Of a stretch of 10,925 nucleotides of DNA, positions 1 to 6,132 are shown piece by piece (the stretch's first letter is position 1; each line of letters starts with the position of its first letter). The DNA is from an uncultured Clostridia bacterium (lineage in GTDB: Bacteria > Bacillota > Clostridia > Oscillospirales > Oscillospiraceae), in assembly GCA_946184215.1 (NCBI GenBank), contig CAMHER010000055.1, positions 1 to 10,925 of the forward strand, given 5' to 3'. A program made the position numbers and the translations under genes. The notes under the pieces were generated by a model, which had not been told where the DNA came from, did no database searches, and saw only the letters and a program-made list of their open reading frames with translations.

Positions 1-1933
1 GGGCGGGAGCGGACAGCGCGCGGATGGACAGGGAGACCTTGTGCTTCTCCTCGTCAATCGCCGTGATCTTCGCCTCGACCACGTCACCGACGGTGAGAAC
101 ATCACCCGGCTTGTCGATGCGGCGGTTGGCGATCTGGGAGATGTGAATCAGGCCGTCCACGCCGGGAACGACGGTGGCAAAGGCGCCGAAGTCCATCAGC
201 TTGACGATGGTAACGCTCGCCACGTCGCCGACAGAATACCGGGAGGTAAATACGCTCCAGGGGTTGGCGTCGGGATCCTTGTAGCCAAGGGAGATCTTGT
301 GCTTCTCACGGTCAAAGGAGATGACGTAGACGTCGATCTCATCGCCGACGGAGACGACCTCGGAGGGCTGGTGGATACGGTTCCAGCTCAGCTCGGAGAC
401 ATGGACCATGCCGTCGATGCCGCCGATGTCGACAAATGCGCCGTAGCTGGTGAGGGACTTGACCGTGCCGTGATACTTCTTGCCGACTTCGATCTCGTTC
501 CAGATCGCCTCGGTGGCGGCGCGGCGCTCGGCCTGAGCAACGCGGCGGATCGAGCCGACGACGCGCTTGCGGGCCTTATTGACCTCCGTCAGCTTCAGGC
601 GGACGGTCTTCTTGACAAGCTCGGTGAGATCAGCCTCGCGGGGCAGATCGGTCTGGGAAGCGGGGACAAAAACGCGGACGCCTTTGTAGCTGACGACAAC
701 GCCGCCCTTGTTGGTCTCGGTGACGACACCTTCGATCACGTCGCCGTTCTCCACGGCCTGCTCGACGGTATCCCATACCTTGACGGCGTCAAGACGCTTC
801 TTGGACAGCTGTGCGGTGCCCTCAACATCGTTCACACGGACAACGATTGCCTCGATCACGTCGCCGATCTTGACGGCATCCTCGATCTTGGTGCCGTCCT
901 CGGTGAACTCGGTCGTCGGGATAAAGCCGGAATACTTCGTGCCGAGGTCAATGCTGACTTCGGTGCCGGTAATGGCAACGACGACGCCGCTGACCTTATC
1001 TCCATTATATATAGGTTTTAAAGTCTCCTCCAGCATTTCATCGAAGGACTGCTCCTTCTCCACTGTGGATTCTTCAACTTTGATTTCGTCACTCATTTTG
1101 TTTCTTACCTCCTTAATTATCCAAGCGGGGGTGGATGCGCCGGCCGTGATCCCGATTCGTTCGGCATCACGGAGCTTGTCCGGGTCCAGCTCATCGCTCC
1201 TCTCGATGAACTGAACATTGGAACAAAGCTCAGAGCAGATCTCGGCCAGGTGCAGGCTGTTGGCGCTGTGCTTCCCGCCGATCACTACCATGGCGCCGCA
1301 TTCAGAGGCGAGCTGTTTCGCTTCCTCTTGCCGCGTGGACGTAGCAAGACATATTGTATCAGATATTCTCAAATTTGTACATCTTTTTTTTAGGATCTCG
1401 CAACATTCGGTAAAATTACTGCTTGTCTGGGTCGTTTGCACGACGATTGTGATCATTTTGTCATAAAAAGAGGTGTTTTTTTCCATCCAATCCGCTGTTT
1501 CGGCAGGATTTTCCAGCACAACATGCTCGCCGCACCAGCCGCAGATCGCCTCCACCTCGGGGTGTTTCCGCATCCCGATGACAATGACAAAGCGTCCCTC
1601 TTCCGCCGCCTCGCGCACGATGCGGTGGATCATTTTCACCTTTGGGCAGGTCGCGTCCGTAATCACCGCGCCGCGTTCGGACAGCGCCTCGTATACTGCG
1701 GGCGCGACGCCGTGCGCGCGGATCATGACCTGATCGCCTGACTGGATCTCGTCAATCGAGGACGCCACGCGCAGCCCGCGCTCGGAGAGTGTTCTGACCA
1801 CGTCCTCGTTGTGAATGATCGGCCCGAGACTGCATGCACGCTCCGTTTCCGCCAGCAGTTTTTCGGCCATCTCCACACTGCGTCTCACGCCGAAGCAGAA
1901 CCCGGCCGACTTTGCAACTCTGATCTCTTTCAT
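1..1933 (-). CDS. ispH: Fused 4-hydroxy-3-methylbut-2-enyl diphosphate reductase (IspH) / ribosomal protein S1, C-terminus beyond window
   Basis: One uninterrupted frame joins two proteins. Residues 1-279 are IspH, the [4Fe-4S] enzyme that ends the MEP isoprenoid pathway by reducing HMBPP to IPP and DMAPP. Its three cluster cysteines are C13 (in AGFCFGV), C96 (DATCPKV) and C195. The substrate-pocket residues H41, H74, H124, E126, T167, S223, N225 and S267 are all present. Residues 280 to about 644 carry an acidic leader and four S1 RNA-binding repeats; the third and fourth are the clearest (GAFVDIGGIDGMVHVSELS, GAFATVVPGVDGLIHISQI). The rest of the S1 part lies past the left edge. IspH-S1 fusions are known in Clostridia, where the S1 part is thought to bind mRNA or ribosomes. 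The ATG lies 2 nt after the cmk stop with a modest GGGGA upstream, suggesting translational coupling. Odd points are an AT-rich island (about 1341-1500) and an internal ribosome binding site at the junction. Confidence 0.96.
   Translation of the reverse strand, partial: MKEIRVAKSAGFCFGVRRSVEMAEKLLAETERACSLGPIIHNEDVVRTLSERGLRVASSIDEIQSGDQVMIRAHGVAPAVYEALSERGAVITDATCPKVKMIHRIVREAAEEGRFVIVIGMRKHPEVEAICGWCGEHVVLENPAETADWMEKNTSFYDKMITIVVQTTQTSSNFTECCEILKKRCTNLRISDTICLATSTRQEEAKQLASECGAMVVIGGKHSANSLHLAEICSELCSNVQFIERSDELDPDKLRDAERIGITAGASTPAWIIKEVRNKMSDEIKVEESTVEKEQSFDEMLEETLKPIYNGDKVSGVVVAITGTEVSIDLGTKYSGFIPTTEFTEDGTKIEDAVKIGDVIEAIVVRVNDVEGTAQLSKKRLDAVKVWDTVEQAVENGDVIEGVVTETNKGGVVVSYKGVRVFVPASQTDLPREADLTELVKKTVRLKLTEVNKARKRVVGSIRRVAQAERRAATEAIWNEIEVGKKYHGTVKSLTSYGAFVDIGGIDGMVHVSELSWNRIHQPSEVVSVGDEIDVYVISFDREKHKISLGYKDPDANPWSVFTSRYSVGDVASVTIVKLMDFGAFATVVPGVDGLIHISQIANRRIDKPGDVLTVGDVVEAKITAIDEEKHKVSLSIRALSAPA
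1094..1114 (-). promoter_or_regulatory. Internal Shine-Dalgarno and in-frame ATG at the IspH/S1 junction
   Basis: On the minus strand AAGGAGG (1114-1108) stands 11 nt before an ATG (1096-1094). This ATG is codon 280 of the fusion and in frame with it. IspH homology ends just before it and the S1 acidic leader (MSDEIKVEES) begins at it, as a stand-alone S1 gene would. The site is a strong candidate for separate translation of S1. The spacing is slightly longer than ideal. The motif and frame are seen directly; its use is inferred. Confidence 0.6.
1353..1381 (-). promoter_or_regulatory. Promoter-like sequence inside ispH, directed at the S1 part
   Basis: On the minus strand TGTACA (four of six to the -35 consensus) is followed after 17 nt by TACAAT (1358-1353, five of six to the -10 consensus). 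A TG one base before the hexamer makes an extended -10. The site lies in the most AT-rich part of ispH (8 G/C in 1351-1390 by hand count) and would start RNA about 250 nt before the internal S1 start. It is coding sequence, so a chance match is possible. Confidence 0.35.
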
Positions 1934-1935
1934 CG

Positions 1936-2616
1936 CTATATCCCCAGCTTTTCGCGGATCGTCGCGTACAGCCTCTCGCAGCTTTCCTCCAGGCCGATCG
2001 AACTGGTGTCGAGCAGCACTGCATCCTCCGCGCGCCGCAGCGGCGCGATCTCGCGGTGCGTATCCTGATAGTCGCGGTATTCAATATCCTTCAAAACCGC
2101 GTCAAAATCGGTCTCCACACCCTTGGCCTGCAGCTCCTTGAACCGTCGCTCCGCTCTTGCCTCGGCTGAAGCAGTGAGATAGATCTTCAGTTCTGCGTCC
2201 GGCAGCACGACCGTACCGATATCCCGTCCGTCCATGATGACGCTGCTCTCCCGCGCCGTTTTCCGCTGCATGTCCAGCAGAAAAGCCCTCACCGCGGGAA
2301 GCGAAGAGACGTCGGAGGCGCAGATGGAAATTTCCGGCGCGCGGATCGCGGCGGACACGTCTTCGCCATCCAGGTACATGCACTGCTCGCCTGAGTCGTT
2401 GTAAGCCATATGTATATCCAGCTCCGGCAGGATCGCGCTGACCGCCGCCTCGTCGTGGCAGTCGATGCCGCGGCGGTGTGCGGCAAGGCCGAGCGTGCGG
2501 TAGATCGCCCCGGTATCCACATAGAGGAAGCCGAATTCCTTTGCCGCCCGCCGTGCCAGCGTGCTTTTTCCCGCGCCGGAGGGGCCGTCGATCGCGATGG
2601 TGTAATGACCGTTCAT
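1936..2616 (-). CDS. cmk: Cytidylate kinase
   Basis: This enzyme phosphorylates CMP and dCMP with ATP in the cytoplasm, feeding pyrimidine nucleotides to RNA, DNA and CDP-lipid synthesis. The 226-residue length is normal for the bacterial family. The P-loop is GPSGAGKS at residues 11-18, the CMP-binding DTGAIYR is at 34-40, the family signature DGRDIGT is at 129-135, and the arginine-rich lid (ARAERRFKEL) follows. The start is fixed by an AAAGGAG Shine-Dalgarno (2630-2624) 7 nt before the ATG. The gene sits 31 nt after the flavoprotein gene and 2 nt before ispH/S1. A cmk gene next to an S1-type gene is a long-conserved bacterial arrangement. Many Firmicutes have plsC between cmk and ispH; it is absent here. 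Confidence 0.97.
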   Translation of the reverse strand: MNGHYTIAIDGPSGAGKSTLARRAAKEFGFLYVDTGAIYRTLGLAAHRRGIDCHDEAAVSAILPELDIHMAYNDSGEQCMYLDGEDVSAAIRAPEISICASDVSSLPAVRAFLLDMQRKTARESSVIMDGRDIGTVVLPDAELKIYLTASAEARAERRFKELQAKGVETDFDAVLKDIEYRDYQDTHREIAPLRRAEDAVLLDTSSIGLEESCERLYATIREKLGI

Positions 2617-2647
2617 TTTCCTTCTCCTTTATGAAAAAACATGGTTT

Positions 2648-3889
2648 TTATTCATTTCCGCAGGCAGCGCTGCCGGCCATATGGCCGGTGGCCCAGGCGA
2701 TTTGCAGATTAAATCCGCCCGTGTAGGCGTCAAGATCCAGCACCTCTCCGGCAAAATACAGCCCCGGAATGAGCTTGGATTCCATCGTGCGGGGATTGAC
2801 TTCCTTTGTCGAAACACCGCCCGCGGTCACGATCGCCTCGTCAATCGGGCGAAAGCCGGAAATGCTGACCGGGAAGGCCTTGAGCAGTTTGACCACGCGC
2901 CCTCTCTCTTCTCGCGTAATGCTGTTGACGCTCTTGTCCTCCGCGATGCCGCTCAGGCGCACCAGAACCGGAATCATTGAGTGGGCCACCAGCTCGCCCA
3001 GGGCATTTTTGAATTCCTTGTTGGCAAATTTCTCAAAATCCCGCAGGACGCGCGCGTCCAGCTTTTTCTCGTCCAGAGCCGGTTTAAAGTCGATCTCCAG
3101 GCGATAGGCGGCGCTGCCCATCTGCCGCATATGCGCGCTGGCCGAGAGAACCAGCGGCCCGGAAACGCCGAAATGCGTAAAGAGCATTTCCCCCATTTCC
3201 TTATAAATCAGCTTGTTATTCTCAAAGGCGGAAAGCACCACGTTCTTCGGCGCAAAGCCCTGCATCTCGCCGCAGAAGGCGTCGCTGCTCTCCAGCGGCA
3301 CCAGCGAAGGACGCGTGGATACGATCGTATGCCCCAGTTTCCGCGCCAGCTCATAGCCCGCCCCGTCGGATCCAGTGAGCGGATAGGACCGCCCGCCCGT
3401 GCAGAGCGCCGCTGCGCGGCAGGTGATTTCCCCGTCGTCACATACGACGCCGCAGACGGCGCCGTCCCTGGTCAGGATTTCTTTCGCCCGGGTGCGCTCC
3501 ACCGTCACGCCCAGAGCGGCGCAGCGCCGCGCCAGCGCATCGGCAATATCATTTGCATTGTCTGAAACCGGAAAAACGCGATTGCCGCGCTCTGTCTTCA
3601 GCGGCACGCCCAGAGACGTGAAATAGGCCATCGTCTCCTCGGGGCCGAAGCGACTGAGGGCGCTGTATAAAAAACGTCCATCGCCGGGGATGTTCTGCAT
3701 GATCGTCCGAACGTCGCAGTTGTTCGTCACATTGCAGCGCCCCTTGCCGGTAATACGCAGCTTGCGCCCCAGCTGCCGGTTGGCATCCAGCAGCACGACC
3801 TTTTTCCCGCGCTCGGCAGCCCGGATGGCGCACAGCATGCCGCTGGGTCCGCCGCCGATCACCACCAGGTCGCACAAATTATGTTTCAT
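2648..3889 (-). CDS. HI0933/YhiN-family FAD-dependent oxidoreductase, possible 23S rRNA dihydrouridine synthase
   Basis: This is a 413-residue flavoprotein of the HI0933-like family, often labelled 'aminoacetone oxidase family FAD-binding enzyme'. The N-terminal Rossmann dinucleotide site is VVIGGGPSG (G12-G17). It is followed by the family block LGRKLRITGKGRCNVTN, then TGGRSYPLTGSDGAGY, LFTHFGVSGP, and the C-terminal FAD-binding block FAGEVLDLDAYTGGFNLQIAW (about 379-399). E. coli YhiN, from the same family, has been reported to make dihydrouridine 2449 in 23S rRNA (renamed RdsA). I infer the same activity is possible here, supported weakly by the neighbouring rRNA-type pseudouridine synthase. 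The ATG overlaps the end of that upstream gene by 11 nt, so the two are probably translated together. The family assignment is firm; the substrate is not proven by sequence. Confidence 0.93.
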   Translation of the reverse strand: MKHNLCDLVVIGGGPSGMLCAIRAAERGKKVVLLDANRQLGRKLRITGKGRCNVTNNCDVRTIMQNIPGDGRFLYSALSRFGPEETMAYFTSLGVPLKTERGNRVFPVSDNANDIADALARRCAALGVTVERTRAKEILTRDGAVCGVVCDDGEITCRAAALCTGGRSYPLTGSDGAGYELARKLGHTIVSTRPSLVPLESSDAFCGEMQGFAPKNVVLSAFENNKLIYKEMGEMLFTHFGVSGPLVLSASAHMRQMGSAAYRLEIDFKPALDEKKLDARVLRDFEKFANKEFKNALGELVAHSMIPVLVRLSGIAEDKSVNSITREERGRVVKLLKAFPVSISGFRPIDEAIVTAGGVSTKEVNPRTMESKLIPGLYFAGEVLDLDAYTGGFNLQIAWATGHMAGSAACGNE

Positions 3890-4607
3890 CCTTCTCCACC
3901 GTATGTCCCAATCGTTTTATCTCCGCGCGCGTAAGGGGCCGCCACGTCCCGCTCTTCAAATTGCCCAGACGCACGCCGCCCTCGCTGATGCGCTGAAGCC
4001 TTGTCACCCGCAGCCCCACCTGTTCGCACATTTTCCGTACCTGCCGGTTGCGTCCTTCGCGGATCGTGATCAGCAGAACGCCGCCCTTGTCGGTGAGCTG
4101 CTCCAGCTCCACCTTGGCGCCATGGGTGCGATAGCCGTCGATCAGCATCGGCTTGCGCAGCGTCTCCGCCGCCGTCGGAAGGCCTGTTCCGGACACGCTG
4201 GTACGGTAGCACTTTTCGACCTCGCCGCGCGGGTGCATCAGCGCGTCCGCAAAGGCGCCGTCGTTCGTCATGATCAGCAGGCCCTCCGAGTTCATATCGA
4301 GCCGTCCCACCGGATAGAGCCGCGCCGGCGCGTCCTGCACCAGCTCCGCCACCGTACGCCGGCCCTTTTCGTCGCTGAGCGTTGTGACATAGCCCTTGGG
4401 CTTGTTGAGCATGATATAGACCTTTTCCTCCGGCGGTGCAAGCGCCTTGCCGTTCACCGTGATCTGGTCGCGCGTCGCGTCGGCCTTGTCGCCGAGGGCG
4501 GCAAGCGTACCGTTCACACACACGCCTCCGGCCGCGATCAGCTTCTCCGCTGCCCGACGGGACATCAGTCCCGCAGCGGATATGATTTTTTGGATTCTCT
4601 CTTCCAT
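3879..4607 (-). CDS. rluB: RluB/RsuA-family pseudouridine synthase
   Basis: This enzyme isomerises a uridine in ribosomal RNA to pseudouridine. An S4 RNA-binding domain occupies about residues 1-58 (IQKIISAAGLMSRRAAEKLI... V-C-V-N-G). The RsuA/RluB/E/F catalytic domain follows, with LNKPKGYVTT at 67-76, the motif GRLDMNSEGLLIMTNDG carrying the catalytic aspartate D104, and the C-terminal EGRNRQVRKMCEQVGLRVTRLQRI block. The 242-residue length fits the Gram-positive RluB group. The ATG immediately follows the dacF TAA with no gap; GGGAG inside the dacF tail serves as its ribosome binding site. The 3' end overlaps the flavoprotein start by 11 nt. RluB is the likeliest assignment, but the sequence alone does not fix the target base (2605 in 23S rRNA for E. 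coli RluB). Confidence 0.93.
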   Translation of the reverse strand: MEERIQKIISAAGLMSRRAAEKLIAAGGVCVNGTLAALGDKADATRDQITVNGKALAPPEEKVYIMLNKPKGYVTTLSDEKGRRTVAELVQDAPARLYPVGRLDMNSEGLLIMTNDGAFADALMHPRGEVEKCYRTSVSGTGLPTAAETLRKPMLIDGYRTHGAKVELEQLTDKGGVLLITIREGRNRQVRKMCEQVGLRVTRLQRISEGGVRLGNLKSGTWRPLTRAEIKRLGHTVEKDET

Positions 4608-5678
4608 TTATTCTCCCATACTGCCTGATACATCCTCGATGAAGGCCAGCCGGATCTCTCCCACGGCCTCTCCGGCGCGCAGTACGACGATACGTCCGGC
4701 ACAGTCGCCTTTTCGCAGCGGCGCATGAACAAAGCGCGGCATCTCCCGAACGAAGCTGAGTTCCTCCTCGCGCGGAAGATAAAGCCAAAGCTCGCTCTCA
4801 GGCGCAGCCGCCGCCGTGGTATTTGCCCCCGCGACAGGGATCTCATAGCGCTCCTCCGTGCTGACCGCTCTGCGGTTTTCCCAGGCGGAAAAAGCGGCCT
4901 CATACAGCTGCTGATGATCGCTCCAGTCGTTGGGATCACAGAGCGTGACGCACACAAAGCGCGTGCCGTCCCTCTCACAGCAGCTCACCAGGCATCTGCC
5001 CGCCGCGCGGGTATACCCCGTTTTGCCGCCGATGCAGCCCTCGCACCGGTCAAGGAGCTTGTTGTGGTTTACATAATTTTTGTCGCCGACCACGCACTCC
5101 CGCAGAGAATCCAGCCGCGCAAACCGCTCGTTTTCCATGCAGGATAGCATCAGTCGCGCCAGATCGTGCGCAGTGGAAAAATGCCCCTCCGCGTCAAGGC
5201 CGTGCGGATTGACGAATGAGGTGTTCCTCAGCCCCAGCTCCGCAGCCTTTGCGTTCATCTCCTCCACAAAGGCCTCCTCGCTGCCGCACACGCCGACGGC
5301 AAGCGCCTCGGCTGCGTCGTTGCCGGAGGAGAGCAGCAGACCTGTGATCAGCTCGTCCGCAGACAGGATCTGTCCGGGTGAGAGATACATGCTCGTTCCT
5401 TCGATCCCGCAGCATTCCGCGCGGACCTCGATGGGGTCGTCAGGGGCTGTTTTCTCAATGGCCACCAGCGCGGTCATCAGCTTTGTCGTGCTGGCGATCA
5501 GGCGCCGCTCATCGGCGTTTTTTTCGTAGACGCAGCTTCCATCCCCCGCCAATACAATGGCCGATGCGGCGGAGATCGTCTCCGAAAAGTCCGCCTGTGC
5601 GCTGCAGCACCCTAAACATATATTATATACCATACCGCAGAGGATCACGGCAACCATTATTTTTCTCTTTCTCCGCAT
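4608..5678 (-). CDS. dacF: D-alanyl-D-alanine carboxypeptidase (penicillin-binding protein, DacF/PBP5 type)
   Basis: This is a secreted serine DD-carboxypeptidase that trims the terminal D-Ala from peptidoglycan stem peptides. The 356-residue reading starts with a signal peptide: basic RRKRK, a hydrophobic stretch, and a likely cleavage after A29 (AQA). All three active-site motifs are present: S63-T-T-K66, S118-G-N120 and K219-T-G. A PBP5-type C-terminal beta domain spans about 293-347. No C-terminal membrane helix is evident. The frame stays open further upstream, but the MRRKRK start is chosen because the signal peptide begins there and the upstream residues lie within the gerW gene and terminator. 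The mature part has 14 cysteines, which is unusual for an exported protein. DacF in Bacillus is forespore-linked; the same role is plausible here beside gerW. The TAA touches the next gene's ATG. Confidence 0.93.
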   Translation of the reverse strand: MRRKRKIMVAVILCGMVYNICLGCCSAQADFSETISAASAIVLAGDGSCVYEKNADERRLIASTTKLMTALVAIEKTAPDDPIEVRAECCGIEGTSMYLSPGQILSADELITGLLLSSGNDAAEALAVGVCGSEEAFVEEMNAKAAELGLRNTSFVNPHGLDAEGHFSTAHDLARLMLSCMENERFARLDSLRECVVGDKNYVNHNKLLDRCEGCIGGKTGYTRAAGRCLVSCCERDGTRFVCVTLCDPNDWSDHQQLYEAAFSAWENRRAVSTEERYEIPVAGANTTAAAAPESELWLYLPREEELSFVREMPRFVHAPLRKGDCAGRIVVLRAGEAVGEIRLAFIEDVSGSMGE

Positions 5679-5717
5679 AAAAAAAGCACCACCCTTTTTC
5701 TTTCTCGGGTGGTGCTT
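5679..5717 (-). terminator. Intrinsic terminator between gerW and dacF
   Basis: A perfect 11-bp inverted repeat (5684-5694 with 5707-5717, arms AAGCACCACCC/GGGTGGTGCTT, 12-nt loop) is followed on the minus strand by seven T. The T run ends at the base before the dacF ATG. The other strand has no U-tract, so it acts in the minus direction. The 3' arm also holds the only Shine-Dalgarno-like GGGTGG before dacF. Confidence 0.85.
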
Positions 5718-5745
5718 ATTATCTGCCGTATGAAGGGGATTATCC
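5717..5745 (-). promoter_or_regulatory. Possible dacF promoter overlapping the terminator, SigF-like or SigA-like
   Basis: On the minus strand GGATA (5745-5741) is followed 14 nt later by GCAGATAATA (5726-5717). The second element fits the Bacillus SigF -10 pattern GgnrAnAnTw except at its second base; the first is one base off the -35 pattern GywTA, and the spacing is one short. GATAAT within it is also five of six to a SigA -10, but with a poor -35. Initiation would fall within the 5' arm of the terminator hairpin. Confidence 0.3.
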
Positions 5746-6132
5746 CTTGTTCTGCTTTTCGATGAAGGCGTCAACGCGGTCCATGACCTGGGGGACGAGA
5801 TCAATGATGCGGTCAACGGTGTTCGAGGCGGGAGGCGTGACATTGATCATTCTCACGACGCCCTCCTTGATGACAAGAAATCCGATCGGGTCGATCTTAA
5901 CGCCGGTCGCGTTTCCGCCGCCGTAGGGTCTGGTCTCGCCGTTTTTCTTGTTGCTGAACTCAACCCCGCCGCCGCCGAAGCCGACGCTGATCCGGGAGAT
6001 GGGGACAAGCGTGATGCCGTCGGGCGTGACAATGGGATCGCCGACAACGGTATCGACCTTGAGCATGTTCTTCACGCTCTCCATGGTGTTCTGCATGAGT
6101 TCGCCGATAGGATTCTTATCCATTTCTGTCAT
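5740..6132 (-). CDS. gerW: GerW/YtfJ-family sporulation protein
   Basis: This is a 130-residue protein of the Spore_YtfJ family; the Bacillus member is needed for normal germination in L-alanine. Family features are the N-terminal IGELMQNTMESVKNMLKVDTVVGDPI, the TLVPISRISVGFGGGG motif, a second glycine block (PYGGGNATG, about residues 69-77), and the conserved GFLVIKEGVVRMI strand. It has no signal peptide or membrane helix. The start at 6132 overlaps the upstream DUF2953 gene by 17 nt and has AGAGG 6 nt before it; an ATG three codons later is an alternative with AAGGA before it. Bacillus also pairs a DUF2953 gene (ytfI) with ytfJ, so the neighbourhood supports the call. A strong terminator follows, making this the last gene of its block. 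Confidence 0.95.
   Translation of the reverse strand: MTEMDKNPIGELMQNTMESVKNMLKVDTVVGDPIVTPDGITLVPISRISVGFGGGGVEFSNKKNGETRPYGGGNATGVKIDPIGFLVIKEGVVRMINVTPPASNTVDRIIDLVPQVMDRVDAFIEKQNKG

Noticed and set aside
41..1021. Long plus-strand frame of 326 codons opposite the S1 part
   Set aside because: It is the antisense shadow of the repeated, GC-biased S1 domains. It resembles no known family, is rich in Asp/Leu/Gly as expected from complementing this codon usage, and has no ribosome binding site that I can see.
2630..2652. Small A/T inverted repeat between the flavoprotein gene and cmk
   Set aside because: The stem would be about six weak pairs with a 3-nt loop, and the cmk ribosome binding site follows directly. 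It is too weak to call a terminator.
3690..4628. Plus-strand frame of 312 codons opposite the pseudouridine synthase
   Set aside because: The minus strand here codes for a complete, motif-bearing RluB-type enzyme and the end of the flavoprotein. The plus-strand product has no recognisable domain.
5620..5627. TATAAT-like sequence within the dacF signal-peptide codons
   Set aside because: There is no matching -35 at 16-18 nt. A transcript from it would lack the signal peptide, and AT-rich hydrophobic codons explain it.
5736..5746. Short palindrome GGGATTATCCC at the end of gerW
   Set aside because: It is only 11 nt and overlaps the stop codon. One copy of this size is expected by chance, and no second copy was seen nearby.
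5679..5843. Longer dacF reading starting at 5843 with 55 extra residues
   Set aside because: The extra part lies inside gerW in another frame and across the terminator, and it would bury the signal peptide. The start at 5678 gives a normal exported protein.
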